DNA of 64,000 nucleotides from Asticcacaulis sp. MM231 (GTDB lineage: Bacteria; Pseudomonadota; Alphaproteobacteria; Caulobacterales; Caulobacteraceae). The position numbers and the translations under genes were made by a program. Shown in pieces: positions 8,024 to 17,522 of this stretch. Under the pieces are notes generated by a model that ran no database searches, was not told the origin of the DNA, and was given only the letters and a program-made list of their open reading frames with translations. The stretch lies in NCBI RefSeq assembly GCF_964186625.1, contig NZ_OZ075108.1:2927001-2991000 (forward strand), written 5' to 3'. Position 1 is the first letter of the stretch, and the number at the start of each line of letters is the position of its first letter.

Positions 8024-9205
8024 ATGACAAACATCCCCACCCTTGCCATCATAGGCGCCGGCCCGGCAGGCCTGATGGCCGCCGAACGTGTCAGCGCCGC
8101 CGCCAATGCCGCAGGATGGCGTGTCGATCTCTACGACCGCATGCCCTCAGTGGCGCGCAAGTTCCTGATGGCGGGCCGCGGAGGGCTCAACCTGACCCAC
8201 TCCGAACCTTTCGACCGCTTCGTGACGCGCTACGGCAAGCGGGCGCAGGTTTTACGTCCGGTGCTCGAAGCTTTCAGCACCCGCGATCTGCGCGCCTGGG
8301 CCGATGGTCTGGCGGCAGATACCTTTGTCGGCACCTCCGGCCGCGTGTTTCCCAAGGCGATGAAAGCCTCGCCCCTGCTGCGCGCCTGGCTCCGGCGTCT
8401 GGAAGCACAAGGTGTGCGGCTGCACACGCGCCATGACTGGCGGGGCTGGGAGGGGGATGCGCTGGTGTTCGCGCACGGCGATGACACCGTGCGCGTCACG
8501 CCGGATGCGACCTTGCTGGCGCTTGGCGGCGCAAGTTGGCCAAAGCTCGGCGCCGATGGCGGCTGGGTGGACCTGCTGAAAGCGCGCGGGGTCGAGGTGG
8601 CGCCTTTCCAGCCCGCCAATGTCGGTTTCCACGTCGGCTGGAGCGGGCTGTTCGCTGATAAATTCGCCGGTGAAGCGCTGAAGAACATCGCTGTGAAATT
8701 TGGCGGGCGTGAGGTCAAAGGCGAACTGATGCTGACCCGCGCCGGTCTCGAAGGCGGCGCCATCTATGCGCTCAGTGCGGCCCTGCGCGATGCCATTCAT
8801 AAGGATGGCCACGCCGATCTGGTCATCGATCTGCGCCCCGACCTGACCGCCGATCAGGCCATCAACAAGCTGAAACGCGCCTCGCCCAAGGACAGCCAGT
8901 CGAACCGCCTGCGCAAGGCGCTCAACCTGTCGCCGGCGGCCATCGCGCTGATCCATGAAAAGCCTGGCCCCGATCTCAAGAGCGTGACGGTGCGACTGAC
9001 GGCGGCGCAAGGGCTCGACCGCGCCATTTCCTCGGCCGGCGGCATCCGATTTGAAAGCCTGACGCCGGATTTTGAACTGAAGGCGTTGCCGGGTGTCTAT
9101 GCGGTCGGCGAAATGCTCGACTGGGAGGCCCCGACCGGCGGCTATCTGTTACAGGCCTGTTTCTCGACCGCCGTGGCGGCGTCACGCGCGATCACCGGCA
9201 AGTAA
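8024..9205 (+). CDS. HI0933/BaiN-like NAD(P)/FAD-dependent oxidoreductase (TIGR03862-type)
   Basis: A 393-residue flavoprotein. The FAD-binding GAGPAGLMAAE lies at about residues 12-22, and RKFLMAGRGGLNLTHSEP, which is characteristic of the HI0933 family, follows near residue 46. The C-terminal FAD motif is GVYAVGEMLDWEAPTGGY. The subfamily name comes from my memory of TIGR03862 proteins; the physiological substrate is unknown. It stands alone, 54 bases before the small phosphatase gene, which may be in the same transcript. Confidence 0.88.
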   Translation: MTNIPTLAIIGAGPAGLMAAERVSAAANAAGWRVDLYDRMPSVARKFLMAGRGGLNLTHSEPFDRFVTRYGKRAQVLRPVLEAFSTRDLRAWADGLAADTFVGTSGRVFPKAMKASPLLRAWLRRLEAQGVRLHTRHDWRGWEGDALVFAHGDDTVRVTPDATLLALGGASWPKLGADGGWVDLLKARGVEVAPFQPANVGFHVGWSGLFADKFAGEALKNIAVKFGGREVKGELMLTRAGLEGGAIYALSAALRDAIHKDGHADLVIDLRPDLTADQAINKLKRASPKDSQSNRLRKALNLSPAAIALIHEKPGPDLKSVTVRLTAAQGLDRAISSAGGIRFESLTPDFELKALPGVYAVGEMLDWEAPTGGYLLQACFSTAVAASRAITGK

Positions 9206-9259
9206 AACATCCGCAATGTTACAGTCGTCGCGGGCCTTGCCATTTGCTATAACCGCAAC

Positions 9260-9586
9260 ATGAAACGCATCCTCTTTCTCTGTTCACGCAACCGCTTGCG
9301 CAGTCCGACCGCTGAACAGATCTTCGCCGGTTACCCCGCAGTGGATGCCAGTTCTGCTGGGTTAGCACCTGATGCCGAGGAGATTCTGACGCCGGAACAT
9401 CTGGAGGGGGTAGATATCGTCTTCGTGATGGAAAAGGCGCATCTCGCCAAGCTGACCCGACACTTCAAAAAGTATCTTGGCAGGGCGAAAGTCGTCTGCC
9501 TCGACATCCCCGACGATTACACCTTTATGCAGCCCGAACTCATAACCCTGTTGAAAGCCCGCGTTACCCCGCATCTGCGCGGTTAA
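9260..9586 (+). CDS. Low-molecular-weight protein-tyrosine-phosphatase-like protein
   Basis: A 108-residue protein with the phosphatase loop C8-x5-R14-S (CSRNRLRSPTAEQ) at its N-terminus, as in low-molecular-weight tyrosine phosphatases. It is shorter than classical members (about 150), and the late DP acid motif is replaced by the region DIPDDYTFMQPEL. Such short proteins form their own group, and the substrate is not known. It probably shares a transcript with the flavoprotein gene before it. Confidence 0.87.
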   Translation: MKRILFLCSRNRLRSPTAEQIFAGYPAVDASSAGLAPDAEEILTPEHLEGVDIVFVMEKAHLAKLTRHFKKYLGRAKVVCLDIPDDYTFMQPELITLLKARVTPHLRG

Positions 9587-9643
9587 GCGCGCTTTACCTG
9601 TGACGAAGACTGCGTCAGTATACCTGCAAAAGCGGGGGCCCTG

Positions 9644-11065
9644 ATGTTGCAGCGACGCGAAGTTTTATTAAGTCTGGCCTCGATGGCGCTGGCAGGCAGC
9701 GTAAAGGCCGAAACGCTAAAAAGCGGACGACCGCCGGTCGCTGAGCGCAAGTTCGTCAGTCCGGCCATCGAGCAGGTGATCAGCCAGACGAAGAAGAAGC
9801 TCAAGGACAAGCAACTCGCCACTCTGTTCGAGACCTGCTTCCCCAACACGCTCGATACCACCGTCACCACGTCGGTCATGATGACCGAGTCCGGGGCAAA
9901 GCCGGACACCTTCATCATCACCGGCGATATCGATGCCATGTGGCTGCGGGATTCCTCGGCGCAGGTCTGGCCCTACCTGCCCTACGCCGCCAAGGACAAG
10001 GCGCTGACCACCCTGTTTCAGGGTCTGATCGGCCGGCAGGCGCGCTGCATCCTGCTCGACCCCTACGCCAACGCCTATATGCGTGACCCGACCGCCAAAA
10101 CAAATCTCGAATGGTCGCAATCGGACGACACCGACATGAAGCCGGGCGTGGCCGAGCGTAAATGGGAGATCGACAGCCTGTGCTATCCGATCCGCCTCGC
10201 CCACGGCTACTGGAAGGTGACCAGCGACACCACGCCGTTTGATGAGGCGTGGCGTCAGGCCATGCACACCGTGGTCGCCACCTTCAAAACGCAGCAACGC
10301 AAAACCGATCAGGGCCCCTACCGTTTCCTGCGCGAAGCGACCTCGTCCAATGAAATGATGCCGCTCAATGGTTACGGCGCCCCGACGAAAAAAGTCGGCC
10401 TCATCCATTCCGGCTTTCGTCCTTCCGATGACGCCTGCGTGCTGCCCTTCCTCATTCCCTCCAATCTGTTCGCCGCCCGATCGCTGCGCCACCTGGCGGA
10501 GATGGGCGCAAGCGTCGGGTTCGACGCCGCCTTCCGCAGCGAGTGCAGCACTCTGGCCGACGAAATCGGCATGGCGGCGGCGCAATACGGCAAGCACCAT
10601 AGGCCGGACGGCACCGTGGTCTGGGCCTATGAGGCCGACGGTTTCGGCAACACGCTGTTCATGGACGACGCCAACACGCCGGGGCTACTCGGCCTGCCCT
10701 ATCTCGGTGTCTGCGAGATGGATGATCCGCTCTATCAGGCGACCCGCGCCGCCATCTGGAGCGACGCCAACCCCTATTTCTTCAAGGGCACCGCCGGCGA
10801 AGGCATCGGCGGGCCGCATATCGGCATGGACATGATCTGGCCGATGTCGCTTATCATGCGCGCCCTGACCAGCGCCGACGAGGTCGAGATCACGCAAAGC
10901 CTGACCACGCTGAAAGCCACCACCGCAGGCACCGGCTTCATCCACGAAAGCTTCCACAAGGACGATCCGGCGAAGTTCACCCGCGCCTGGTTCGCCTGGG
11001 CCAACACCCTGTTCGGCGAACTGGTGCTCGATATTGTCAAACGCAAACCGAAACTGGTGGTCTGA
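9644..11065 (+). CDS. Glycoside hydrolase family 125 (exo-alpha-1,6-mannosidase)
   Basis: A 473-residue enzyme of the former DUF1237 family, now GH125, whose characterised members are metal-independent exo-alpha-1,6-mannosidases. Visible signatures are TGDIDAMWLRDSSAQVWPY, EWSQSDDTD, MPLNGYGAPT, and GLIHSGFRPSDDAC. An N-terminal hydrophobic signal (RREVLLSLASMALAGSVKAE) suggests export to the periplasm. Its stop overlaps the start of the GH92 gene by one base (TGATG), so the two mannosidases are made together. They would act in turn on alpha-1,2- and alpha-1,6-linked mannose, for example in mannan or N-glycans. Confidence 0.92.
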   Translation: MLQRREVLLSLASMALAGSVKAETLKSGRPPVAERKFVSPAIEQVISQTKKKLKDKQLATLFETCFPNTLDTTVTTSVMMTESGAKPDTFIITGDIDAMWLRDSSAQVWPYLPYAAKDKALTTLFQGLIGRQARCILLDPYANAYMRDPTAKTNLEWSQSDDTDMKPGVAERKWEIDSLCYPIRLAHGYWKVTSDTTPFDEAWRQAMHTVVATFKTQQRKTDQGPYRFLREATSSNEMMPLNGYGAPTKKVGLIHSGFRPSDDACVLPFLIPSNLFAARSLRHLAEMGASVGFDAAFRSECSTLADEIGMAAAQYGKHHRPDGTVVWAYEADGFGNTLFMDDANTPGLLGLPYLGVCEMDDPLYQATRAAIWSDANPYFFKGTAGEGIGGPHIGMDMIWPMSLIMRALTSADEVEITQSLTTLKATTAGTGFIHESFHKDDPAKFTRAWFAWANTLFGELVLDIVKRKPKLVV

Positions 11066-13393
11066 TGCTCTCACGCCGTACCCTTCTCGCCTCGGTGGCC
11101 GCCACCGGTCTCGGCAGCGTCTTGGCCAGCGCCCTGCCGCGTGCGTCACGTGCGCAGACGGCCGGCCTGACCGCTTTCGTCGATCCGATGATCGGCACCG
11201 GCGGCCATGGCCACGTCTATCCCGGGGCCAGCCTGCCGTTTGGCATGATCCAGCTTTCGCCCGATACCGATAATGCCCGCTGGGATGCCTGTTCGGGCTA
11301 TTATTACGACGACAAGACCCTGCTGGGCTTTTCGCATACCCACCTCTCCGGCACCGGCGCCAGCGACATGCTCGACCTTCTGGTGGTGCCGGTGACAGGC
11401 GAGGTGCGGATCAAGCCGGGCACCCTGGCCGATCCGGAAGGGAGCTACCGCACGCGCATGAGCCATGCGCAGGAGACCGCGCGACCCGGCTATTACAGCA
11501 TCGTCCTACCGGAAAACGGTATCCGCGCCGAACTGACCGCCAGCACCCGCGCCGGCCTGCACCGTTACACGTTTCCGGATTCTGGTCCGGAAGACAAGGG
11601 CGCCCATCTGCTTATCGACTGGGCGCATGGATTCCGCAATGATGACCGTTCGGCTACGCGCCTGCTCTCGTCCAGCCTGCGCCTGATGGACGAAAACACC
11701 CTGGTCGGCTCACGGCAGGTCCGGCAGTGGGCGCAAGGCCGCGTCATCCATTTCGCGCTGCGCCTGTCGCAACCGGCCGAGTTCGATGACCTTTTACAAG
11801 GACGATACCGAGATCACCGGCGCCACCGCCTATAATGGCAAGTCTCTGAAGGTGGCCCTGCATTTCAAGGATCTGAAGGGGCCGTTGCTGGTCAAGGCGG
11901 CGCTGTCGGCGGTCGATATCGACGGCGCCCTGCGCAATCTGGAAGAGGATGGCGCCGGTTTCGATTTCGACGCCGTGGCGGCGACGGCCGATAAGGCCTG
12001 GGACACCCACCTGAAGGCCATCCGCATCGAAACCGACAAGGCCGAGGATCGCGCCATCTTCTACACCGCGCTCTACCATGCGCAGATGGCCCCGACGCTC
12101 TTCTGCGACGCCGACGGGCGCTATCGCGGCATGGACAAGCAGGTTCACATCCTGTCGGACGGCCAGCTCAACTACAGCACCTATTCCTTGTGGGACACCT
12201 ACCGCGCCCTGCATCCGCTGATGACGATCATCGACCCTGAGCGGGCTGGCGCCTTTGCGCAAAACCTGATCGAACAGGGCGAACAAAGCCCGTCCGGCCC
12301 GGTGATCTGGCCATTGCAGGGTATCGAGACCTTCTGCATGACCGGCTGGCATTCGGCGCCGGTCATCGCCGAGGCGCTCAACAAGGGCCTGCCCGGCATC
12401 GACGCCAGGCGCGCCTGGCCCCTCTATCGCAAGCTGGCCTTCGAGCGCGATACCCAAGGCCTCAACAGCTATCGCGGCAAGGGCTATATCGCCTGCGATC
12501 AGGAAGATCAGTCGGTCTCGAAAACGCTGGAATACGCCTATGACGACTGGGCCATGGCGCATATGGCACAGGCCGCCGGCGCCACGGTCGACGCCATCTT
12601 GATGCGTGAGCGCTCGCGCAACTATCGCCATGTATTCGACGCGACGACGCAGTTCTGCCGCCCGCGCCTCAACAACGGCCAGTGGGCCCTGCCCTTCGAT
12701 CCGCGCAGCATGGGCTATAATTCCAAGCGTTGGTGGGACTATACCGAGAGCAACGCCTGGCAGGCCACCTTCCTAAATCAGCATGATCTTTACGGCTATA
12801 TCGCGCTGTTTGGCGGCGATGCGGCTTTCGAGGCCAAGCTGGACGCCCTGTTCAACGCGCCTTCCGATCTGCCGTCCGATGCCCCGCCCGACATGACCGG
12901 CATGATCGGGCAATATGTCCACGGCAACGAGCCGAGCCACCACATCGCCTATCTCTACGCCTATGCCGGCGCGCACCACAAAACCCAGGCGCGTGTACGC
13001 CAGATCCTGCGCACGCAGTATCGCGCGGCGCCGGATGGCATGGCGGGCAATGAGGATTGCGGCCAGATGAGCGCCTGGTATATCCTGAGTTCGCTCGGCT
13101 TCTATCCGGTCGATCCGGTCAGCGGGGTCTATGTGTTCGGATCGCCGCTGTTCCCGAAGGCCGAGATCACCGTCACCGGCGGGCAGATCCTAACGATCAG
13201 GACTGAGCAGGGCGGCGACGACCGGCCCTATATCGAAAGCGTCACCTGGCGCGGACATCCCTACACGCGTTCATGGATCACGCATGCCGACCTGATGATC
13301 GGCGGCGAACTGGTCTTCACGATGTCGGACACGCCGAACCTCGATTTCGGCCGCGCGGAGGCGGACCGACCACCCTCGTTTCAGGTGATCTGA
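11065..13393 (+). pseudogene. GH92 alpha-mannosidase, interrupted by a one-base frameshift
   Basis: The region encodes a complete GH92 enzyme (calcium-dependent exo-alpha-mannosidase, usually alpha-1,2) in two frames. The first part (11065 to about 11785) starts with a twin-arginine-like signal and holds VDPMIGTGGHGHVYPGASLP and FSHTHLSGTGASD. The second (about 11786-13393) holds the catalytic barrel with YSTYSLWDTYRALHPL, GNEPSHH, and GNEDCGQMSAWYILSSLGFY. Joined, they give about 775 residues, the family's normal length. The reading phase changes near 11780-11790, where one base is in excess. This may be a sequencing error; if real, the second fragment lacks a signal peptide and the enzyme is probably lost. 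The 3' end overlaps the convergent LytTR gene by 13 bases. Confidence 0.88.
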
Positions 13394-14223
13394 TCGCGAA
13401 AGCGCCGGCTGCCGGTCAGTTCACGGCCATCGCTCAGGGTGATACGCAGATCACCCGCCGTCGTGCTGGTGAAACTGCGCATGTGGTCGCGATTGAGCAG
13501 GCGCGAACGATGGATGCGCACAAAGCCATAGGCGCCGAGGCGCTTCTCATACTCGATCAGGGTGCCGCGCAGCAGCAAAGGCTTGGGCGTGGTCGTCAGG
13601 TGCAGTTCGATATAGTTGCCCGCCGCCTCCGCATAGAGAATCTCAAACGGCGTCAGATACAGGGTGCGGCCATCGGACCGGACCTCGATGCGTTCCGGCA
13701 GGGCCGCCGGGACGGTCTGGCCCAACCGCTCATAGACCCAGATGAATCCGCACGCGACCAGAAAGGTCAGGGCGTCCTTGCGGCCTTCGTAGATCAGTTC
13801 GAGCGCCAGATGGCCTTGCGCGAAATCGTAATGCTGATGCACCAAGCCGTAACCGATGAGGCGCAAACCGACCATAATGGCGATGTGCGCCAGCGAAAAC
13901 CCTAAGCAGGCCACCATCTGCGCCGCCAGAAAGCGTGGCACACCAAACCTTTGCCAGTGAAAGCGCTGATAGCTGTAATAGATGCCAGGTACCAGAACCA
14001 GGATGGCGAGGTAGCTGGAACATTCCCACAGGACGGGCTCCCATAGCGCGGTTTGCGGGTCTTCGATGGCGTGAGAGGAAATATTGACAACGATCACCAC
14101 CAGCAGGAAGCAGGCCAGAGCGGCGAACAGCTTCCAGGGGACGACTGGAAAAGCGATTCCGTTCGTCCCTGAGAGGCCGCCGCCTGTCCCTGATCGCTCT
14201 CCGCTCATCACCGTTTGCCCCAT
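13381..14223 (-). CDS. Membrane-bound LytTR-family transcriptional regulator
   Basis: A 280-residue protein with four probable membrane helices in the first 170 residues and a C-terminal LytTR DNA-binding domain from about residue 180 (TPFEILYAEAAGNYIELHL, VRIHRSRLLNRDHM). Membrane-anchored LytTR proteins with no kinase partner are common in Caulobacterales and usually control one or two adjacent genes. It is divergent from the acyltransferase at 14307, which is its most likely target. A second in-frame ATG at 14208 is an alternative start. Its end overlaps the GH92 gene tail to tail. Confidence 0.88.
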   Translation of the reverse strand: MGQTVMSGERSGTGGGLSGTNGIAFPVVPWKLFAALACFLLVVIVVNISSHAIEDPQTALWEPVLWECSSYLAILVLVPGIYYSYQRFHWQRFGVPRFLAAQMVACLGFSLAHIAIMVGLRLIGYGLVHQHYDFAQGHLALELIYEGRKDALTFLVACGFIWVYERLGQTVPAALPERIEVRSDGRTLYLTPFEILYAEAAGNYIELHLTTTPKPLLLRGTLIEYEKRLGAYGFVRIHRSRLLNRDHMRSFTSTTAGDLRITLSDGRELTGSRRFRDQIT

Positions 14224-14306
14224 CCCGACCGCCGTCCATGTCTCGGCGATTTGCCCCAGACTAGACCGATGTCATGAGGATTTCCATCGCCATAATGGAG
14301 TTTCTC

Positions 14307-15458
14307 ATGACCACCGCCACCCGCCGCTACGATCTCGACTGGCTGCGCATCATCGCCTTCGGACTGCTGATCTTTTATCACATCGGCATGTTTTACGTGA
14401 CCTGGGACTGGCACGTCAAAAGCGATCACGCCAGTTCGCTGATCGAACCGCTGATGCGTCTGGTCAATCCGTGGCGGCTCGATCTTCTGTTCTTCATCTC
14501 CGGCGTCGCCACGGTGTTTCTGGCCGGCAAGATGAGCGCGCTGCAACTGGCCGGTTCGCGCTTTACCCGCCTGTTCTGGCCGCTTCTCTTTGGCATGCTG
14601 GTGATCGTGGCGCCGCAAAGCTATTACGAGATCGTCTCCGATATCCATTTCTCAGGCGGCTATCTCGATTTCTACGGCAAGTACCTGACCGCCTATAAGG
14701 GCTGGTGCGATCACAATGGCTGCCTGACCGTGCCGACCTGGAATCACCTGTGGTATGTCGCCTATCTGCTGGCCTACAGCCTGATCTTCGCGGCCCTGTG
14801 GCCTGCGCTGAAACGCCTGCCGTTACGGTGGGCCACGCGCCTGCGGGCGCCGGTCTATTTCGCCATTCCGATTGCGCTATACTGGTTCGCGCAGTGTATC
14901 CTGCAGCCGCTCTTCGAGGACACCCACGCCTTTGTCGGTGACTGGACCGTCCATGCCCATTCGTTCGGCTTCTTCCTGATGGGCGCGGCCGTGGCCAGGT
15001 TCGACCGCCTGTTCGATATCGCCTGCGCCTCGCGCTGGTTCAGTGTGATCATCGGCCTGATCGCCTACGCCGGCGTAAGCTGGCTGCGCATGGCCTATTA
15101 CGGCGGCTATCTGCCCCTGCCCAAAGAGGCCGCCTGGATCATCGGCACCTTCGCCGAATCCTGTCAGGCGGTGTTCATGATCATGGCCCTGCTCGGCTTT
15201 GCTCGCCAGCATCTCAGCCATGTCGATACCCCCCTGCGCCGCACCCTGACCGAGGCCATCTTCCCTTTCTACATCGTCCACCAGACGATCATCGTGGTGG
15301 CGGCCTATAATCTCAACCGCCTGCATTTGCCGGTGGCGCTGGAGGCCACGCTGCTGGTCGCCATCACGGTCACCGGCTGCTGGCTGAGCTATATCATCGT
15401 CCGCCGCCTTCCGCTGTTGCGGCCGTTCTTCGGGTTGAAAGTCAAGGATAATGCGTAA
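14307..15458 (+). CDS. Acyltransferase 3 family membrane protein
   Basis: A 383-residue integral membrane protein with about ten helices. The acyltransferase-3 start is typical (RRYDLDWLRIIAFGLLIFYH, with the conserved His), and LFFISGVATVFL follows. Relatives transfer acetyl, succinyl or similar groups to sugars, as in OpgC/MdoC. The ATG at 14307 has GGAG six bases upstream; earlier ATGs at 14274 and 14295 lack a good site. It is divergent from the membrane LytTR regulator, which suggests control of surface-glycan modification. Confidence 0.87.
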   Translation: MTTATRRYDLDWLRIIAFGLLIFYHIGMFYVTWDWHVKSDHASSLIEPLMRLVNPWRLDLLFFISGVATVFLAGKMSALQLAGSRFTRLFWPLLFGMLVIVAPQSYYEIVSDIHFSGGYLDFYGKYLTAYKGWCDHNGCLTVPTWNHLWYVAYLLAYSLIFAALWPALKRLPLRWATRLRAPVYFAIPIALYWFAQCILQPLFEDTHAFVGDWTVHAHSFGFFLMGAAVARFDRLFDIACASRWFSVIIGLIAYAGVSWLRMAYYGGYLPLPKEAAWIIGTFAESCQAVFMIMALLGFARQHLSHVDTPLRRTLTEAIFPFYIVHQTIIVVAAYNLNRLHLPVALEATLLVAITVTGCWLSYIIVRRLPLLRPFFGLKVKDNA

Positions 15459-15531
15459 AGCCTTACCCGCGCGGGGATGGCGCGCCCTTGCCTTGTGACA
15501 ATGGGAGAATCCCTCTACACGTTACGGGTTC

Positions 15532-17259
15532 GTGCGTTTTGAAAGTGTCGACTTGACCGCATCCCCGCACCCTCTTGTTCTCAAGGGCCGTCAAGCCTTT
15601 CAGGCCGGTGATGTTTCCGGCGCACTGAGTCTGTGCGGCATGCGGTTGAACGAGGCGCCAACCGATGGACACGCGCTGGAACTCAAGGCCGTCATCCAGA
15701 CCTCGCGTGGCGATGTGCGCGGCGCCGAGGCCACCCTGCGGCTGGCCATCGACCATGATCCGGCCTCTGACTGGGCGCTCAATGACCTGACACAACTGCT
15801 GCACAATAATGGTCAGGCCCTGGCCGCCGAGATCGCGGCGCGCGAGGCGCTGATCCAGCGGCCGGAAGACCCGCAGGCCCATCTGCAACTGGCCGTCATT
15901 TTGGGTGAAAAGGGCGATCTGCCGGCGGCCGAATTCCATAGCCGGCGCGCGCTCGATCTGGCCGGATCGCATCCGCAGATCCTCATCACGCTCGGCCTCT
16001 GCCTCTACCGTCAGGGCCGTATCGACGACGCCCTGAGCGCGCTTCTGGAAGCGCACCGGCTGCAACCGGAGCAGGCCCAGGTCATGGCGCATATCTCGCG
16101 CGCCTATGAGGCCAGACGCGACATGGCCGACGCCTATATCTGGCTGGAACGCGCCGAGGCGCAAGGCCGCAAGACCGGTGAGAGCTTCACCCTTCAGCGT
16201 GCGCTTTACCTGCGCCATGCCGAACAGCCAAAGCAGGCGCTGGACCTGATCGAGTCCACGCCAGATACTCTGGCACCACCCGCCATGCTGGAACGCGCCG
16301 TGCTGCTCGATAAACTCGGTCGCCACGACGAGGCGATGCAGGGCTTCGTCACCGCCAAGGCGCGGCTGGCGCAGGATATGGGCGTGCGTTACGAGGCCAC
16401 CCGGGTGGCGCATGAGTACGCGGCGCTGACCGACTTTTTCACCGCCGAACGGATGCAAAACCTGCCGAAGGCGACGGTGCGGCAAGGCCCGCAGCCGATC
16501 TTCATCTTAGGCTTTCCGCGTTCGGGCAGCACCATGATCGAGCAGATGCTGGATGCCCACCCTCATGTCAGCGCCGGCGGCGAACTGCCGTTCGTGGCGG
16601 AATGGCAAAAGCTGATCGCTGACCTGTTACCCGGCGCGAAGCCCTACCCCGAACGGTTGGCGCAGATGCAGGCCGCCGACCTGCATCACGTCGCTGGCGT
16701 ATTACGCGACCATTATCTCGACCGCGCTGAAACCTATGGCTTGCTTGGCGAAGGCAAGACCTTCTTCACCGACAGGATGCCGCTCAATGACGTCCACCTG
16801 CCGCTGATCCGGCTGGCGTTTCCGCAATCGACCGTCATACGCATGGTGCGCCACCCGCTCGACGTCGCCCTGTCGATGCTGTCGCACAACCTGACGCATG
16901 GCTATCATTGCGGCTACAAGATCGAGACGATCATCGCTCACAAGGTGGCGATGCAGGCGCTCAACACGCACTATGACGCGGTGCTGGGCCATCCGGCGCT
17001 GATCCTGCGGTATGAGGATTTCATCGCCGAGCAAAAGGGCCATACCCTGCGGGTGCTCGGTCATATCGGCCTGGGATTTCATGAAGCGACCCTGCGCTTC
17101 CACACCCATCAACGCCACGCGCCGACGCCGACCTATACGCAGGTGTCCAGACCTCTGAATGACCGCTCGATCGGACGCTGGAAAGCGTATGAGCGCTTCT
17201 TCGTGCCTTTTATGGATGAGATCGGGCCGGTCATCGAGGCGCTGGGTTATCGTCTTTAG
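15532..17259 (+). CDS. TPR-repeat sulfotransferase
   Basis: A 575-residue fusion. Residues about 1-300 are tetratricopeptide repeats (for example AHLQLAVILGEKGDLPAAE and ILITLGLCLYRQGRIDDAL). Residues about 320-570 form a sulfotransferase domain with the PAPS 5'-phosphosulfate loop GFPRSGSTMIEQML and the 3'-phosphate motif VRHPLDVALSM. It should transfer sulfate from PAPS to a peptide or glycan; the acceptor is unknown. Initiation is at GTG, with no strong ribosome-binding site visible. No sulfate-activation genes are in the window. Confidence 0.9.
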   Translation: MRFESVDLTASPHPLVLKGRQAFQAGDVSGALSLCGMRLNEAPTDGHALELKAVIQTSRGDVRGAEATLRLAIDHDPASDWALNDLTQLLHNNGQALAAEIAAREALIQRPEDPQAHLQLAVILGEKGDLPAAEFHSRRALDLAGSHPQILITLGLCLYRQGRIDDALSALLEAHRLQPEQAQVMAHISRAYEARRDMADAYIWLERAEAQGRKTGESFTLQRALYLRHAEQPKQALDLIESTPDTLAPPAMLERAVLLDKLGRHDEAMQGFVTAKARLAQDMGVRYEATRVAHEYAALTDFFTAERMQNLPKATVRQGPQPIFILGFPRSGSTMIEQMLDAHPHVSAGGELPFVAEWQKLIADLLPGAKPYPERLAQMQAADLHHVAGVLRDHYLDRAETYGLLGEGKTFFTDRMPLNDVHLPLIRLAFPQSTVIRMVRHPLDVALSMLSHNLTHGYHCGYKIETIIAHKVAMQALNTHYDAVLGHPALILRYEDFIAEQKGHTLRVLGHIGLGFHEATLRFHTHQRHAPTPTYTQVSRPLNDRSIGRWKAYERFFVPFMDEIGPVIEALGYRL

Positions 17260-17278
17260 GGGGACGATTTTCCACGCG

Positions 17279-17311
17279 ATACCATTAAGATACCTGTCCC
17301 ATTTTTGGTAT
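17279..17311. promoter_or_regulatory. Possible distal NagQ-type operator half-sites
   Basis: ATACCA at 17279-17284 and TGGTAT at 17306-17311 are inverted copies of the half-site seen nearer to nagP; an ATACCT lies between them at 17291. The spacing is longer than at the proximal site, so this may be an auxiliary operator for looping. It is inferred from sequence identity of the half-sites only. Confidence 0.4.
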
Positions 17312-17481
17312 TAAAAACATATTGCGGCTATGTGGCCTGCACGTCATTATGACACCGCAAATTCATGGGTTATCGCGGCATATTGTGGGATAATTTTTGA
17401 AATCAGGCTTGCTTTGCTAAAAATTTGCGCCAATTAATAGATTTACGCACAGACCGATTGCTATTCAACTGCATCCAAGCC

Positions 17482-17504
17482 ATACCACTTAGGTTAATTG
17501 GTAT
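17482..17504. promoter_or_regulatory. Probable NagQ (GntR/HutC) operator upstream of nagP
   Basis: ATACCA (17482-17487) and TGGTAT (17499-17504) form an inverted repeat with an 11-base spacer, just before the ribosome-binding site of nagP. GntR/HutC-type amino-sugar regulators such as Bacillus NagR/YvoA recognise TGGTAT-like half-sites. The nag operon encodes its own HutC-type regulator at 20557, which makes autoregulated repression likely. Confidence 0.6.
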
Positions 17505-17522
17505 TATAAGGGGAAGCCGACC

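Noticed and set aside
11786-13393. A separate second glycosidase gene
   Set aside because: It lacks a signal peptide and the N-terminal GH92 domain, and it continues the preceding frame exactly; it is the second half of one gene.
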